DNA of 64,000 bases from Pseudomonadota bacterium (GCA_027618995.1 JAQCGO010000002.1:124001-188000), one strand, 5' to 3'; counted from the first letter of the stretch, positions 55,018-63,615 are shown. Program-made: numbers and translations. The notes: generated by a model not told the origin, from the letters alone.

Positions 55018-58000
55018 ATGGACATACAAGAGCTGAATCCCCGGAATGGACTGATCGCGTGGTTTGCAGGCAATCACGTCGCCGCAAACCTGCTGATGTT
55101 TTTCATTATTGTGGCCGGCCTGATTTCTGCCTTTACGATTCGCAAACAGACAACGCCGGAATTCGAGCTGAACTGGATTCAGGTACAGGTGCCCTACCTG
55201 GGTGCTGCGCCACAGGAGGTGGAAGAGGGCGTCGTGATCAAGGTTGAGGAGGCGGTGCAGGATATCCAGGGAATTAAAGAAATCCGATCGCGCTCCCAGG
55301 AAGGTAATGGCTCGATCACCATCGAAGTATCCCAGGAGGTCGACATCAACGAGGTGCTGACCGAAGTGAAAACGCGCGTCGATGCCATATCGACGTTTCC
55401 CGGGCTTGCGGAAAAACCGGTCATATACAAAGTCGAAGCCGATACGCCGGTCATTTTCGTCGCGATTCACGGCAATCTTGACGACTACTCGCGCAAGCTG
55501 ATCGCACAGGACGTGCGCAACGACTTGTTATCGATGCCGGAAATCAGCCAGATCGAGTTCTACGGCGATCGGGCTTTCGAAATCAGTATTGAAGTCTCCG
55601 AGCACACATTGCGCGAATACGATCTGACAATGTCAGAGGTATCGGAGGCCATCCGTCGTTCGTCCGTCGACATGCCTGGCGGCACGATAAAAACCGAAGG
55701 TGGTGACATTTTGTTGCGCACCGAGGGGCAGGTGTACACGGGTCGGCAATACGCGGATCTTGTGCTGCGCACCAATCCGGACGGAACGCGGCTGTTACTC
55801 GGAGACATCGCGAACATCAACGATGGCTTTGTCGAGACGGAAGGCTTTGGCCGCTTCGATGGCGAACCCACGGCGACACTGAACGTGCTTGCAAACGGCC
55901 AGCAGAACGAACTGAGAACTGCCGCCGCAGTCAAGACTTACGTCGAGGAGAAGCGCAAAACTTTACCGCCCGGTGTGGAGATGGACTTGTGGGTGGACCG
56001 CTCTCATTACCTGACGGGTCGCCTCGACATGATGCTGAAGAACATGTGGCAGGGCGCGCTGCTGGTGTTCCTGGTCCTGTCCCTGTTTCTGCGTATGAAA
56101 GTCGCCGGCTGGGTCATCATTGGCATACCGGTTGCCTTTCTTGGCACCTTGTTTCTGATGCCCTTCGGGCCCTGGCCAGTCACTATCAACATGATCAGCC
56201 TGTTCGGCTTCATCATCGTGCTCGGTATCGTCGTGGACGATGCGATCATCATTGGCGAAAGCGTTTACACCAAGATTCGGGCTGACGGGCATACCATCGA
56301 CAACGTCGTATTGGGCGCACAAAAGGTGGCCTTGCCCGCGACGTTTGGCGTGTTGACGACGATTGCGGCGTTTGCGCCAATGCTATTCATAGGTGGTGTC
56401 GTGGGGCCGTTTTTTGAGGCTATGGGGATGGTTGTCATTCTGTGCCTGATGTTTTCGCTGATCGAATCGAAGCTGATCTTGCCGGCGCACCTGGTGCACG
56501 CGAATATCAAGGCGGTCGATGAAGACGACTTGTTCCATCCGCAACGCCATATTGGTGTGCTCGAATCGATTCCGCGCTTTTTTCAGAAAATCCAACGCCA
56601 CACCCAACACGGGTTGCACCGGGTGATTCACGACCACTACCGGCCGCTGCTGGTTCGCTCGATCAACAATGCGGGTCTTACCGTGACGATTTTCCTGGGT
56701 GTGTTGATCCTGACGTTCGGTTTGCTGGGCAGTGGTTTTGTTCGAGTCGTGCTGTTCCCGGAAGTGCCGGGCGATTTCATTCGTATGGACCTGGCGATGG
56801 AGAGCGGCTCGGCACCCGAAGCACGTAACGTCGCGCTGAATCGTGTTGAGCGCGCCATTCTTGATCTCAACCAGGACTACATTGCCGAAAACCCGGACCT
56901 GCCGCCGATGATCAGTCATATAGGATCGTTCTCGCAGGGTGATACCGGTGCTGTCGCGTGGGTGGAATTGCCTATGGTGACGGGTCGACCGTTGCAGGTA
57001 TCGGAGATCACGAGGCTATGGCGTGAACGCGTCGGCGAAATCCCGGGAGTCAGGGAGTTGACGTTTGAGGACGGGGATAATTTCGGCGGCGGCCCGCCAT
57101 TGAGTTTTCGCCTCTCCGGCGACAACTATGCGGCGCTGGAAGAAGCGTCCACCGAGCTGGAAGACCATCTTGCAACCTATGCGGGCGTATTCGATATTCG
57201 CAATTCGTCGGATAGCGGGGCGCAGGAAATCAAGCTCGCCATCAAACCCGAGGCCGAGGCGCTTGGGCTGACAATGGATTCACTGGGCCGCGAGGTACGC
57301 CAGGCTTTTTACGGTGAAGAGGCGCAGCGTATTCAGCGCGGCAAGGACGAGCTCAAGGTTATGGTTCGCTATCCGGCAGAAGATCGCCGTTCGATCGCGG
57401 ACCTCGAGAACATGCGTATTCGTACGCCGAGTGGCGAAGAGGTGCCGTTCGAATCAGTCGCTGACGTCTCGTTTGGCAAAAGCTATTCGAGCATCGCGCG
57501 CCTGAATCGGGCCAGGACGATCGAAGTGTCGGCGGATATTGATCCGGAGATCGCGGAACCCGGCAAGATCGCAACGGAGATATCGGACGAGTACATTCCG
57601 ACCCTGTTGTCCAGGCATTCCGGTGTCACTTATGGACTGGAGGGCAGCAGCCAGGAAGAACAGGAGTTCATGCGCAATATTTCGATCGCATCGATCGCCG
57701 CATTGTTCCTGATCTATGCGCTGATCGCGATTCCGCTGCGTTCCTATGGCCAGCCCCTGGTCATCATGTCGGTGATTCCGTTCGGCGTGGTCGGCGCAGT
57801 GATTGGCCACGTGATCATGGGCAAGGCGCTGAGCATGTTCTCTCTGTTTGGCCTGATCGCATTGGCCGGTGTCGTGGTCAATGACAGCCTGATCATGGTG
57901 GACTTTATTAATTCAGCTCGGCGAGAAGGGCTGCCGATCGTGCAGGCTGTAGTCGATTCCGGGACGCGACGATTCCGTGCGATCATCCTGACTTCGTTTA

Positions 58001-58218
58001 CGACGGCGGCGGGATTGATGCCGATCATGCTGGAATCCAGTGTGCAGGCTCAGTACGTCATTCCCATGGCGATATCGATGAGCTTCGGCATCCTGTTTGC
58101 CACGTTCATTACCCTGTTTCTCGTGCCTGCGTTGTACGTGCTGTCGCGTAATTTCAAGTTGTGGATTCTCGATCGCGAGGAACCGAAGTCGGCCGCAGCC
58201 GGGGAACAGTTCGTCTGA
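55018..58218 (+). CDS. RND-family efflux permease
   Basis: A proton-driven efflux pump of 1066 residues, with twelve expected membrane helices and two large periplasmic loops. Recognisable elements are the N-terminal NHVAANLLMFFIIVAGLISAF helix, LWVDRSHYLTGRLDMMLKNM before TM2, and GIVVDDAIIIGESVYTKI in TM4 with the proton-relay Asp pair. A mirrored FGLIALAGVVVNDSLIMVDF lies in the second half. PVTINMISLFGFIIVLG and VQAQYVIPMAISMSFGILFA are also typical. The closest pattern is the AcrB/CusA superfamily subgroup with PDZ-free long loops and unknown substrate. It forms a two-gene operon with the adaptor. Confidence 0.94.
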   Translation: MDIQELNPRNGLIAWFAGNHVAANLLMFFIIVAGLISAFTIRKQTTPEFELNWIQVQVPYLGAAPQEVEEGVVIKVEEAVQDIQGIKEIRSRSQEGNGSITIEVSQEVDINEVLTEVKTRVDAISTFPGLAEKPVIYKVEADTPVIFVAIHGNLDDYSRKLIAQDVRNDLLSMPEISQIEFYGDRAFEISIEVSEHTLREYDLTMSEVSEAIRRSSVDMPGGTIKTEGGDILLRTEGQVYTGRQYADLVLRTNPDGTRLLLGDIANINDGFVETEGFGRFDGEPTATLNVLANGQQNELRTAAAVKTYVEEKRKTLPPGVEMDLWVDRSHYLTGRLDMMLKNMWQGALLVFLVLSLFLRMKVAGWVIIGIPVAFLGTLFLMPFGPWPVTINMISLFGFIIVLGIVVDDAIIIGESVYTKIRADGHTIDNVVLGAQKVALPATFGVLTTIAAFAPMLFIGGVVGPFFEAMGMVVILCLMFSLIESKLILPAHLVHANIKAVDEDDLFHPQRHIGVLESIPRFFQKIQRHTQHGLHRVIHDHYRPLLVRSINNAGLTVTIFLGVLILTFGLLGSGFVRVVLFPEVPGDFIRMDLAMESGSAPEARNVALNRVERAILDLNQDYIAENPDLPPMISHIGSFSQGDTGAVAWVELPMVTGRPLQVSEITRLWRERVGEIPGVRELTFEDGDNFGGGPPLSFRLSGDNYAALEEASTELEDHLATYAGVFDIRNSSDSGAQEIKLAIKPEAEALGLTMDSLGREVRQAFYGEEAQRIQRGKDELKVMVRYPAEDRRSIADLENMRIRTPSGEEVPFESVADVSFGKSYSSIARLNRARTIEVSADIDPEIAEPGKIATEISDEYIPTLLSRHSGVTYGLEGSSQEEQEFMRNISIASIAALFLIYALIAIPLRSYGQPLVIMSVIPFGVVGAVIGHVIMGKALSMFSLFGLIALAGVVVNDSLIMVDFINSARREGLPIVQAVVDSGTRRFRAIILTSFTTAAGLMPIMLESSVQAQYVIPMAISMSFGILFATFITLFLVPALYVLSRNFKLWILDREEPKSAAAGEQFV

Positions 58219-58227
58219 ACAAAATAA

Positions 58228-58256
58228 GGGGTCAGAGCCCAATGAGCTCTGACCCC
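58228..58256. repeat. GGGGTCAGAGC palindrome (REP-like) between convergent genes
   Basis: GGGGTCAGAGC (58228-58238) pairs perfectly with GCTCTGACCCC (58246-58256) around a 7-base loop. This sequence core resembles extragenic palindromes often spread by REP-associated tyrosine (IS200-like) transposases. It lies between the RND permease and fusA2 stops and may also terminate or stabilise both transcripts. No transposase of that type is in the window. Confidence 0.75.
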
Positions 58257-58272
58257 GATTGATAGTTGCCGC

Positions 58273-60363
58273 TTACTTCTTCAATGCAGCCTTGCGTTCC
58301 CTGGTTTCCTTGATCACGGCATCGGAAACGTTTTGCGGGCAGGGCGCGTAATGCGAGAACTCCATCGAGAACTGGCCACGACCTGACGTGAGGGTTCGCA
58401 GGTGACCGATGTAGCCGAACATATCGGCCAGCGGAGCATTCGCTTTGACACGTACGCCCGTAGGACCAGCGTCCTGCGACTTGATCATGCCGCGGCGACG
58501 GTTGAGATCGCCGATGACGTCACCGACGTTGTCATCCGGTGTGAACACGTCGACCTTCATAATCGGCTCCAGCAACTGCGGGCCGGCTTTCGGTACAGTC
58601 TGGCGGTAGGCAGCCTTGGTCGCAATTTCAAACGCGAGCGCCGACGAGTCGACAGCATGGAACGCACCGTCGCGCAGCGTGAATTTCACGTCCAGCAACG
58701 GGTAACCGGCCAAGGTACCTTCGTCCAACATGGACGCGAAGGCCTTTTCGCAGGCGCTCCAGAACTCGCGTGGCACGCTGCCACCCGTCACCGCGGATTC
58801 AAACACATAGCCAGCGTTGGTCTCGGCCGGCTCGATCGTGTATTCGATTTTCGCGTACTGACCCGAACCACCGGACTGCTTCTTGTGCGTGTAGACGTCG
58901 TCAACCGACTGCGTAATTGTCTCGCGGTAGGCGACTTGCGGCTTGCCCACTTGCACATCGACGCCATGCGTGCGGCGCAGGATGTCGACCTTGATGTCCA
59001 GGTGCAGTTCACCCATGCCTTTGATCAGGGTCTCGCCGGAGTCCTCGTCGGTCGCGACGTGGAAGGACGGGTCTTCCTGCACCATCTTGTTCAGTGCAAC
59101 GCCCATCTTCTCGTTGCCGGCCTTGTCCTTGGGCGAGATCGCGATCGAGATAACCGGCGCCGGGAACACCATCGGTTCGAGCGTCGCCGGGTGATCGACA
59201 TCCGCCAGCGTGTGCCCGGTGCGTGTGTTCTTCATGCCCAGCAGCGCAACGATGTCGCCAGCCTGGGCTGAGTTGAGTTCCAGGCGCGAGTCGGCTTGCA
59301 TCTCAACGATACGGCCGATGCGTTCAGTTTTGCCGGTGAACGTGTTGAGAACGTTGTCGCCTTTCTCCAGCCTGCCCGAGTAGATGCGCGTAAAGGTCAA
59401 TGCGCCGTAGCGGTCGTCCATGATCTTGAACGCCAGCGCTCGCAGCGGCTTGTCCGGATCGACGATGGCCAAGCCACCGGTCTCGTTGCCCTCGAGGTCA
59501 ACCTCAGGCTGCGGTGTCACTTCCATCGGGTTCGGCAGATAATCAACCACTCCATTAATAACATTCTGTATACCCTTGTTTTTAAAGGCGGAACCACAGT
59601 AGGTTGGGAAGAAATCCAGCGCGATTGTGCCCTTGCGAATACAGCGCTTGAGGTCGGCCTCCGATGGCATGTTGCCTTCCAGATACTGCTCGAGCAGCTC
59701 GTCATCCTGCTCGACCGCGATCTCGATCAGCTTCTCGCGCCATTCGGCGACCTGGGTCAGCATGTCTTCAGGGACATCGGTAATTTCATACGCTGTCGGG
59801 TCATCCACCGTTTTCCAGATCCAGGCTTTCTGGGTCACGAGGTCGACTACGCCCCTGAAATCGTCCTCAATGCCGATCGGCAGGTTCATCACGACCGGTG
59901 TTGCGGCCAGGATATCCTTCACCTGCTTGACGACGCTGTAGAAGTCAGCGCCGATGCGGTCGAGCTTGTTGACGAAAATAATGCGCGCGACCCCGGCATC
60001 ATTCGCGTAGCGCCAGTTGGTTTCGGACTGCGGTTCGACACCGCCGGAGCCACAGAATACGCCCACGCCGCCATCCAGAACCTTGAGCGAACGATACACC
60101 TCGATCGTGAAATCGACATGTCCCGGTGTGTCGATGATGTTCAGGCGATGATTGTCCCAATTGCAGCTGATCGCGGCCGCCTGAATCGTAATGCCGCGCT
60201 CCTGTTCCTGTTCCATGAAGTCCGTCGTCGCGGCGCCATCGTGTACCTCACCGATTTTGTGGATCTTGCCGGTCAGCTTCAGGATACGTTCGGTGGTCGT
60301 CGTCTTACCCGCGTCCACGTGGGCAAAAATGCCGATATTTCGGTACTTGGTCAGGTCTGTCAT
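58273..60363 (-). CDS. fusA2: Elongation factor G, second paralogue (FusA2/FusB type)
   Basis: EF-G drives ribosomal translocation with GTP. The 696-residue product has the G1 motif [15 protein letters not shown], the switch region [27 protein letters not shown] and [10 protein letters not shown]. The C-terminal domains contain [24 protein letters not shown]. Features such as [18 protein letters not shown] and [15 protein letters not shown] match the FusA2 subgroup found beside canonical FusA in many gammaproteobacteria. Its isolated location, away from rpsL-rpsG-tufA, also supports a paralogue. It is monocistronic and convergent with the RND genes. Confidence 0.92.
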   Translation of the reverse strand: MTDLTKYRNIGIFAHVDAGKTTTTERILKLTGKIHKIGEVHDGAATTDFMEQEQERGITIQAAAISCNWDNHRLNIIDTPGHVDFTIEVYRSLKVLDGGVGVFCGSGGVEPQSETNWRYANDAGVARIIFVNKLDRIGADFYSVVKQVKDILAATPVVMNLPIGIEDDFRGVVDLVTQKAWIWKTVDDPTAYEITDVPEDMLTQVAEWREKLIEIAVEQDDELLEQYLEGNMPSEADLKRCIRKGTIALDFFPTYCGSAFKNKGIQNVINGVVDYLPNPMEVTPQPEVDLEGNETGGLAIVDPDKPLRALAFKIMDDRYGALTFTRIYSGRLEKGDNVLNTFTGKTERIGRIVEMQADSRLELNSAQAGDIVALLGMKNTRTGHTLADVDHPATLEPMVFPAPVISIAISPKDKAGNEKMGVALNKMVQEDPSFHVATDEDSGETLIKGMGELHLDIKVDILRRTHGVDVQVGKPQVAYRETITQSVDDVYTHKKQSGGSGQYAKIEYTIEPAETNAGYVFESAVTGGSVPREFWSACEKAFASMLDEGTLAGYPLLDVKFTLRDGAFHAVDSSALAFEIATKAAYRQTVPKAGPQLLEPIMKVDVFTPDDNVGDVIGDLNRRRGMIKSQDAGPTGVRVKANAPLADMFGYIGHLRTLTSGRGQFSMEFSHYAPCPQNVSDAVIKETRERKAALKK

Positions 60364-60879
60364 GTCATGAGCTCAGTCGTCGTTTATTTCAATATCCTGG
60401 GTGCTCGCCAGTACGAAGCCGCAAACTCGCGCGATGGCGGGAGCGGATCGAGCCGTCAAACAAAGAGGATGCGTTAATCCCTGCCGGTGCCCAGATATAC
60501 GTACAAAGCAGGCTGGGTGGGCTTTCGGGCGCGGATAATAGCAGCGCAAACGCTCGTAAACCAGCGATTTCGGGACGGATTCTGCTTATCAGGCCAAGCG
60601 ACCTTGATGCGGAAAATCCGATGTCCCGAACACAATTGTTTCAGCTACGCCTGGTCGCGACCGTCGCCGCGTTCGGCCGGTCTCGGTCTTCGTATTTCTG
60701 ATCTGGGGACGCCGTCGCTTTGACCTGTAATATGTCAAGACCTTGTCGCCGTTTCACTGAAAGTCGGGTCACAAGGTGACACGTTTTGTGGCGTTCTTGC
60801 AGAGCGATTCGCTACTCGTGAACCGCTAACTCTTTGATCTTCAATGGATTAGCGAATGGATGGTCGTGGGTGCCTATCT
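60364..60879. other. Intergenic region upstream of fusA2 and the sigma-54-driven small gene
   Basis: This 516-base stretch has no convincing gene. A 78-codon frame at 60487-60723 has unusual composition and no ribosome site, and I reject it. Two inverted repeats sit upstream of the sigma-54 promoter. TTGAC-N9-GTCAA spans 60720-60738 and GTCAC-AAG-GTGAC spans 60768-60780, about 100-160 bases before the -24 element. That is the usual distance for enhancer-binding-protein sites. The fusA2 promoter must lie near 60370-60450. Confidence 0.55.
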
Positions 60880-60895
60880 TGGCACAGCGCTTGCA
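60880..60895 (+). promoter_or_regulatory. Sigma-54 (RpoN) promoter
   Basis: TGGCAC (60880-60885), five bases, then TTGCA (60891-60895) match the -24/-12 consensus TGGCAC-N5-TTGCW exactly, with correct spacing. The predicted transcript would start near 60907, 26 bases before the ATG at 60933, leaving room for the GGAG ribosome site. Confidence 0.85.
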
Positions 60896-60932
60896 ACAGT
60901 GTGCCTACCAGCCAAGAAGCACGGAGACGATC

Positions 60933-61166
60933 ATGGCACCAGCAATTATTCAGGATTGGACCAGCAGTACGGTTTTACTCAAGTATCAGGAACAGCGTGA
61001 CGTTGAATATCGCGTCTATCGCGACAGCGCCGGAATCTTCCAGGAGATTCGGGAGCCCGATGGCTTGCCGCTACACACCCAGGAAATCCCCGAAGGCATG
61101 AAGCTCCACCGGCATAGTTATGAGTTTCTGCTGCGTTACGTACTGCTCGATGTGGTCAACACCTAA
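60933..61166 (+). CDS. Small protein of unknown function under a sigma-54 promoter
   Basis: I do not recognise a family. The 77-residue soluble protein (MAPAIIQDWTSSTVLLKYQE) is rich in charged residues. It contains QRDVEYRVYRDSAGIFQEI, then HTQEIPEGMKLHRHSYEFLLRYVLL. No signal peptide or transmembrane helix is visible. ATG 60933 has GGAG seven bases upstream and lies just after the sigma-54 promoter. The longer upstream in-frame extension would overlap that promoter and is rejected. Its last 4 bases overlap the convergent ParC-like gene. The alternating beta-like pattern suggests a compact small fold; function unknown. Confidence 0.65.
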   Translation: MAPAIIQDWTSSTVLLKYQEQRDVEYRVYRDSAGIFQEIREPDGLPLHTQEIPEGMKLHRHSYEFLLRYVLLDVVNT

Positions 61167-61417
61167 ACCGGGAGCTCGCGCTGTCCTGGCTGCCAGTGTG
61201 TCAGATGTATGTGCGCAGCGCCCATGCCGAGGCTGCGCACCCATCGCGCGGCGGCGTCCAGTGATACCCAGGTCTTGACCTTGCCCTTGTGAGTCTCCGC
61301 AGTGACTGCGCCGTTTGCTGTGTTTGCTTCGATGTGGAAGCGGGCACCGCTGGCAATGATATTGATCTTCTTGATGGCGCCAGCGGCGACCATCGCCTTC
61401 ATCAGTCTCTCATCCAT
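61163..61417 (-). CDS. ParC-like (plasmid partition-associated family) small protein
   Basis: An 84-residue protein, MDERLMKAMVAAGAIKKINI, with KGKVKTWVSLDAAARWVRSLG and a C-terminal HLTHWQPGQ. This layout resembles the plasmid 'ParC family partition-associated' proteins as I remember them: K-A-x-V-A-A-G-A-V, then T-x-K-G-x-V-R-x-F-x-x-L-x-x-A-A-x-Y-L-R-x-L-G, then Y-Q-P-G. Those are not topoisomerase IV subunits, and their function is poorly known. The start overlaps the end of an upstream ribbon-helix-helix gene by 8 bases, so the two form one unit. This could also be a toxin-like partner; that is inference. Confidence 0.6.
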   Translation of the reverse strand: MDERLMKAMVAAGAIKKINIIASGARFHIEANTANGAVTAETHKGKVKTWVSLDAAARWVRSLGMGAAHIHLTHWQPGQRELPV

Positions 61418-61604
61418 GCTCGATCCTCGGGAAAAGGTCAGATTGTTCGGGGATAGGAATTCCTTGCTGATCGCAATGTCGGCGAATCAGGACCTCAACC
61501 ATGTTCGCGACGCTGCGATGCTCGATCGCAGCGGCTTCCCGCACGGCTTCCTTGATGGCGGGATCGATGCGCAGGTTCAGGGTGGAGATCTTGGTCTTTG
61601 ACAT
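61410..61604 (-). CDS. Ribbon-helix-helix (Arc/CopG-like) DNA-binding protein
   Basis: A 64-residue RHH protein. STLNLRIDPAIKEAVREAAA provides the beta strand and helix A, and EHRSVANMVEVLIRRHCDQQG provides helix B, the standard MetJ/Arc fold. The ATG at 61604 immediately follows an AT-rich palindromic promoter with no room for a leader, so it probably binds and represses its own promoter. It is co-encoded with the ParC-like protein, the order of antitoxin-first operons. Confidence 0.85.
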   Translation of the reverse strand: MSKTKISTLNLRIDPAIKEAVREAAAIEHRSVANMVEVLIRRHCDQQGIPIPEQSDLFPRIEHG

Positions 61605-61607
61605 GCA

Positions 61608-61640
61608 TTACATTGTATATTAAATGTATTACAAATGTAA
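61608..61640 (-). promoter_or_regulatory. Palindromic promoter-operator of the RHH/ParC-like pair, probably leaderless
   Basis: On the minus strand TTACAT (61640-61635) and TACAAT (61617-61612) are 17 bases apart. TTACATTGTA at 61608-61617 and TACAAATGTAA at 61630-61640 are inverted copies with one extra base, so the operator arms coincide with the -10 and -35. The -10 ends 7 bases before the ATG at 61604, which implies a leaderless mRNA. Confidence 0.65.
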
Positions 61641-61718
61641 CGCATTTTATGATTTTTAAATAGCCGTATGTGCGCTCTGCCACGGCAAGTTCCAGCATCT
61701 TGGGCTAACGTTATTGCC

Positions 61719-62114
61719 ATGACTATGGACTTCGTCATCCGTCACTGGGCGCTCCTCATCGCGAGCGTTATGGGAACAGCCGTTGTTCTGTTCGTGCTGT
61801 ATCGCCTGGAGGCCGAGTCGGCCCGCGGCAGGCTTCGTTCCCGGGTGCGCGAGCTGAACGCACAAAAGATCGCGGCGAAGCGGGCAGAGCGCAATTCCAA
61901 CCGCGCGCAACAACGCTTCCATCGCTTGCAGGGGCGGGCCGGAACCGTGCCGCCGCGGCAATTGAGCGCTGCGGACGAGGCGGTGCAGGATGCCCGCATG
62001 CTGCAAAAAGTTGCCGATGACCTCGTGCTGGTTGCCCAGCGCAAGCTTCGTGATCTGATCATTGAGGAATTTCCGCCAAACCGGCACGATGGGCTACGCA
62101 ACAAATACCTGTGA
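61719..62114 (+). CDS. Membrane-anchored coiled-coil protein, unknown function
   Basis: A 131-residue protein from ATG 61719 (MTMDFVIRHW). One N-terminal transmembrane helix (ALLIASVMGTAVVLFVLYRL) is followed by a highly basic helical region (ESARGRLRSRVRELNAQKIAAKRAERNSNRAQQRFHRL) and a second helix (LSAADEAVQDARMLQKVADDLVLVAQRKLRDLIIEEF). Heptad-like spacing indicates coiled coils. I see no known domain. It is followed by a 35-residue membrane peptide gene 12 bases later, and the two may be an operon. The basic helix would face the cytoplasm if the N-terminus is outside, and might bind nucleic acid or membranes. Confidence 0.65.
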   Translation: MTMDFVIRHWALLIASVMGTAVVLFVLYRLEAESARGRLRSRVRELNAQKIAAKRAERNSNRAQQRFHRLQGRAGTVPPRQLSAADEAVQDARMLQKVADDLVLVAQRKLRDLIIEEFPPNRHDGLRNKYL

Positions 62115-62126
62115 CGGAGTCTTGCC

Positions 62127-62234
62127 ATGGATCAACAAACCATCTTCATGATTTGTATGTTTATCGGTGTCGCATCCACAGCGATGATTGCTGTGACGCT
62201 GCTCGCCATCGTGCTCGGCAAGGTGCAGGTCTGA
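62127..62234 (+). CDS. Small single-helix membrane protein, 35 residues
   Basis: ATG 62127 opens a 35-codon frame ending TGA 62232-62234. Nearly the whole peptide is one hydrophobic helix (MICMFIGVASTAMIAVTLL, then AIVLGKVQV). It starts 12 bases after the preceding coiled-coil gene, in the same direction, with GGAG-like sequence (ACGGAGT) about 10 bases upstream. Small proteins of this type are typically regulators or subunits of membrane complexes. It is supported only by composition, position and a ribosome site. Confidence 0.5.
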   Translation: MDQQTIFMICMFIGVASTAMIAVTLLAIVLGKVQV

Positions 62235-62367
62235 TTTAACATAAGCGGCCCATCAGCCGCTCAATCCCGCAAAACAATGGCTTGCTTGAGCAGGTGGCCT
62301 GCTGCATTGACTTTGTCATTCCGGAATATCAAAATGATATCGAATTGACGACAATCAGGAGATGGAC

Positions 62368-63237
62368 ATGAATCGTGAAATTGTAAGAACGGTCTCGTCG
62401 GGCTATTTGATGTTGCTGCTGCTGGCAGTCGCGCAGATCGGATTTGCCTGGGCCCTGTTCCAGGCTGCGATCGCGATCTCCGCAGCCGGCATCGTCGCCG
62501 CCGCGATTGCCTCGCTGATCACGGCTATCTTCTGGGCCGGGTTTTTCATGGTGCATCCGAATGAGGCGAAGGTGCTGCAGCTGTTCGGCAAGTACACGGG
62601 CACCGTGCATGAGGCTGGGCTGAAGTGGGCGAATCCGTTCTATTCGAAAATTGCGGTGTCAACCCGCGTCAGGAACTTCGAAAGCAGCAAGTTGAAAGTG
62701 AATGACTCCAGAGGTAGCCCGATCGAAATTGCAGCGGTTGTAGTGTGGAGAGTATCCGATACCGCTGAGGCGCTGTTCGAGGTCGATGATTACGAAGAGT
62801 TTGTACGCATACAAAGCGAGTCCGCTTTGCGCAATCTGTCGACGTCGTATTCGTATGAACCCCACGAGGGCGAGGGCACGACGCTGCGCAGCCAACCGAT
62901 TGAAATAGCACAGGCTTTGCGCGACGAGATTCAGGATCGCCTCGAAACCGCCGGGGTCACGGTTATCGAGTCGCGCATCAGTCACCTCGCTTATTCGCCG
63001 GAGATCGCCAGCGCGATGCTTCGTCGTCAGCAGGCTTCGGCGATTATTGCCGCGCGTCGACAGCTCGTGATGGGAGCTGTCGGGATGGTCGAGATGGCGC
63101 TCGACGAGCTCAAGAAGGGCAAGATCGTTGAGCTTGATAAAGAGCGCAAGGCGGCCATGGTCAGCAACCTACTCGTTGTGCTTTGCGGCGAGGAGTCGGC
63201 CAAGCCAATCGTGAATACCGGCTCGTTGTACACCTGA
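62368..63237 (+). CDS. SPFH/band-7 domain membrane protein (stomatin/HflC-like)
   Basis: SPFH proteins form large membrane-anchored rings or microdomains. AGGAG six bases before ATG 62368 chooses that start over ATG 62362 (289 residues). Two adjacent hydrophobic helices start the protein ([38 protein letters not shown]). The SPFH domain follows: [57 protein letters not shown], and the C-terminal coiled part [27 protein letters not shown]. It is not an HflK/HflC pair member by context. An Arc-like gene and a small membrane gene follow in the same direction. An ATATCA-AAA-TGATAT inverted repeat lies 27 bases before the start (62326-62340). Confidence 0.92.
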   Translation: MNREIVRTVSSGYLMLLLLAVAQIGFAWALFQAAIAISAAGIVAAAIASLITAIFWAGFFMVHPNEAKVLQLFGKYTGTVHEAGLKWANPFYSKIAVSTRVRNFESSKLKVNDSRGSPIEIAAVVVWRVSDTAEALFEVDDYEEFVRIQSESALRNLSTSYSYEPHEGEGTTLRSQPIEIAQALRDEIQDRLETAGVTVIESRISHLAYSPEIASAMLRRQQASAIIAARRQLVMGAVGMVEMALDELKKGKIVELDKERKAAMVSNLLVVLCGEESAKPIVNTGSLYT

Positions 63238-63270
63238 TTTCAACTTTGCAGAATCCAGCGGGAACCGAGA

Positions 63271-63444
63271 ATGGTGGAACGTAAAGCGTTTGCACTCCGA
63301 ATCGACAGCAAAACCCTGAATGCGGTGCAGCGATGGGCGAATGACGATCTTCGGAGTCTTAATGGGCAGATCGAGTTTGTGCTCCGTGAGGCACTACGCA
63401 AGGCAGGCAGGCTGCCGAAAGCAGCCGCGGATAAGGGGGAGTAG
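63271..63444 (+). CDS. Arc-like ribbon-helix-helix protein following the SPFH gene
   Basis: A 57-residue frame from ATG 63271 reads MVERKAFALRIDSKTLNAVQ, then RWANDDLRSLNGQIEFVLREALRKAGR. F-x-L-R-I-D is the DNA-binding strand and S-x-N-x-Q-I-E-F-x-L-R-E-A-L is helix B of Arc. GGAACCGAGA provides a weak ribosome site. Such a short Arc gene directly after an SPFH gene is a pairing I recall from other bacteria, but no function is assigned to it. It may control the SPFH operon through the palindrome at 62326-62340 (inference). Confidence 0.8.
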   Translation: MVERKAFALRIDSKTLNAVQRWANDDLRSLNGQIEFVLREALRKAGRLPKAAADKGE

Positions 63445-63472
63445 GCAGCGCCACCAATGTTAGTATCGGGGC

Positions 63473-63607
63473 ATGCGCAGTTTCGTACCTTTCGTACTTG
63501 TTTTTCTGGCGATTTTCATCGCCGGGTGTATCGCCTATATCGCATGGGAGTTTTCGTCCGACAGGACCTCGCCGGGTGACCCGACGAGGTCCAAAGACGA
63601 AACCTGA
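63473..63607 (+). CDS. Small membrane protein, 44 residues
   Basis: ATG 63473 to TGA 63607. The peptide has one transmembrane helix (VPFVLVFLAIFIAGCIAYIAW) and a short charged tail (EFSSDRTSPGDPTRSKDET). It is the third gene of the SPFH-Arc run, 28 bases after the Arc-like stop. The ribosome site is weak. The end of the gene contains a long near-palindrome. It could be a subunit or anchor of the SPFH complex, but this is position-based only. Confidence 0.5.
   Translation: MRSFVPFVLVFLAIFIAGCIAYIAWEFSSDRTSPGDPTRSKDET
63564..63592. repeat. Near-perfect 29-base palindrome at the 3' end of the small membrane gene
   Basis: GGACCTCG (63564-63571) pairs with CGAGGTCC (63585-63592), and CGGGT (63573-63577) with ACCCG (63579-63583) inside it. 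One mismatch and a single central base remain. It could be a hairpin that ends or stabilises the SPFH transcript; no U tract follows. Confidence 0.6.
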
Positions 63608-63615
63608 TTCTTGCC

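Noticed and set aside
60487-60723. A 78-codon frame upstream of the sigma-54 promoter
   Set aside because: No ribosome site, odd composition, and it lies in a region better explained as regulatory.
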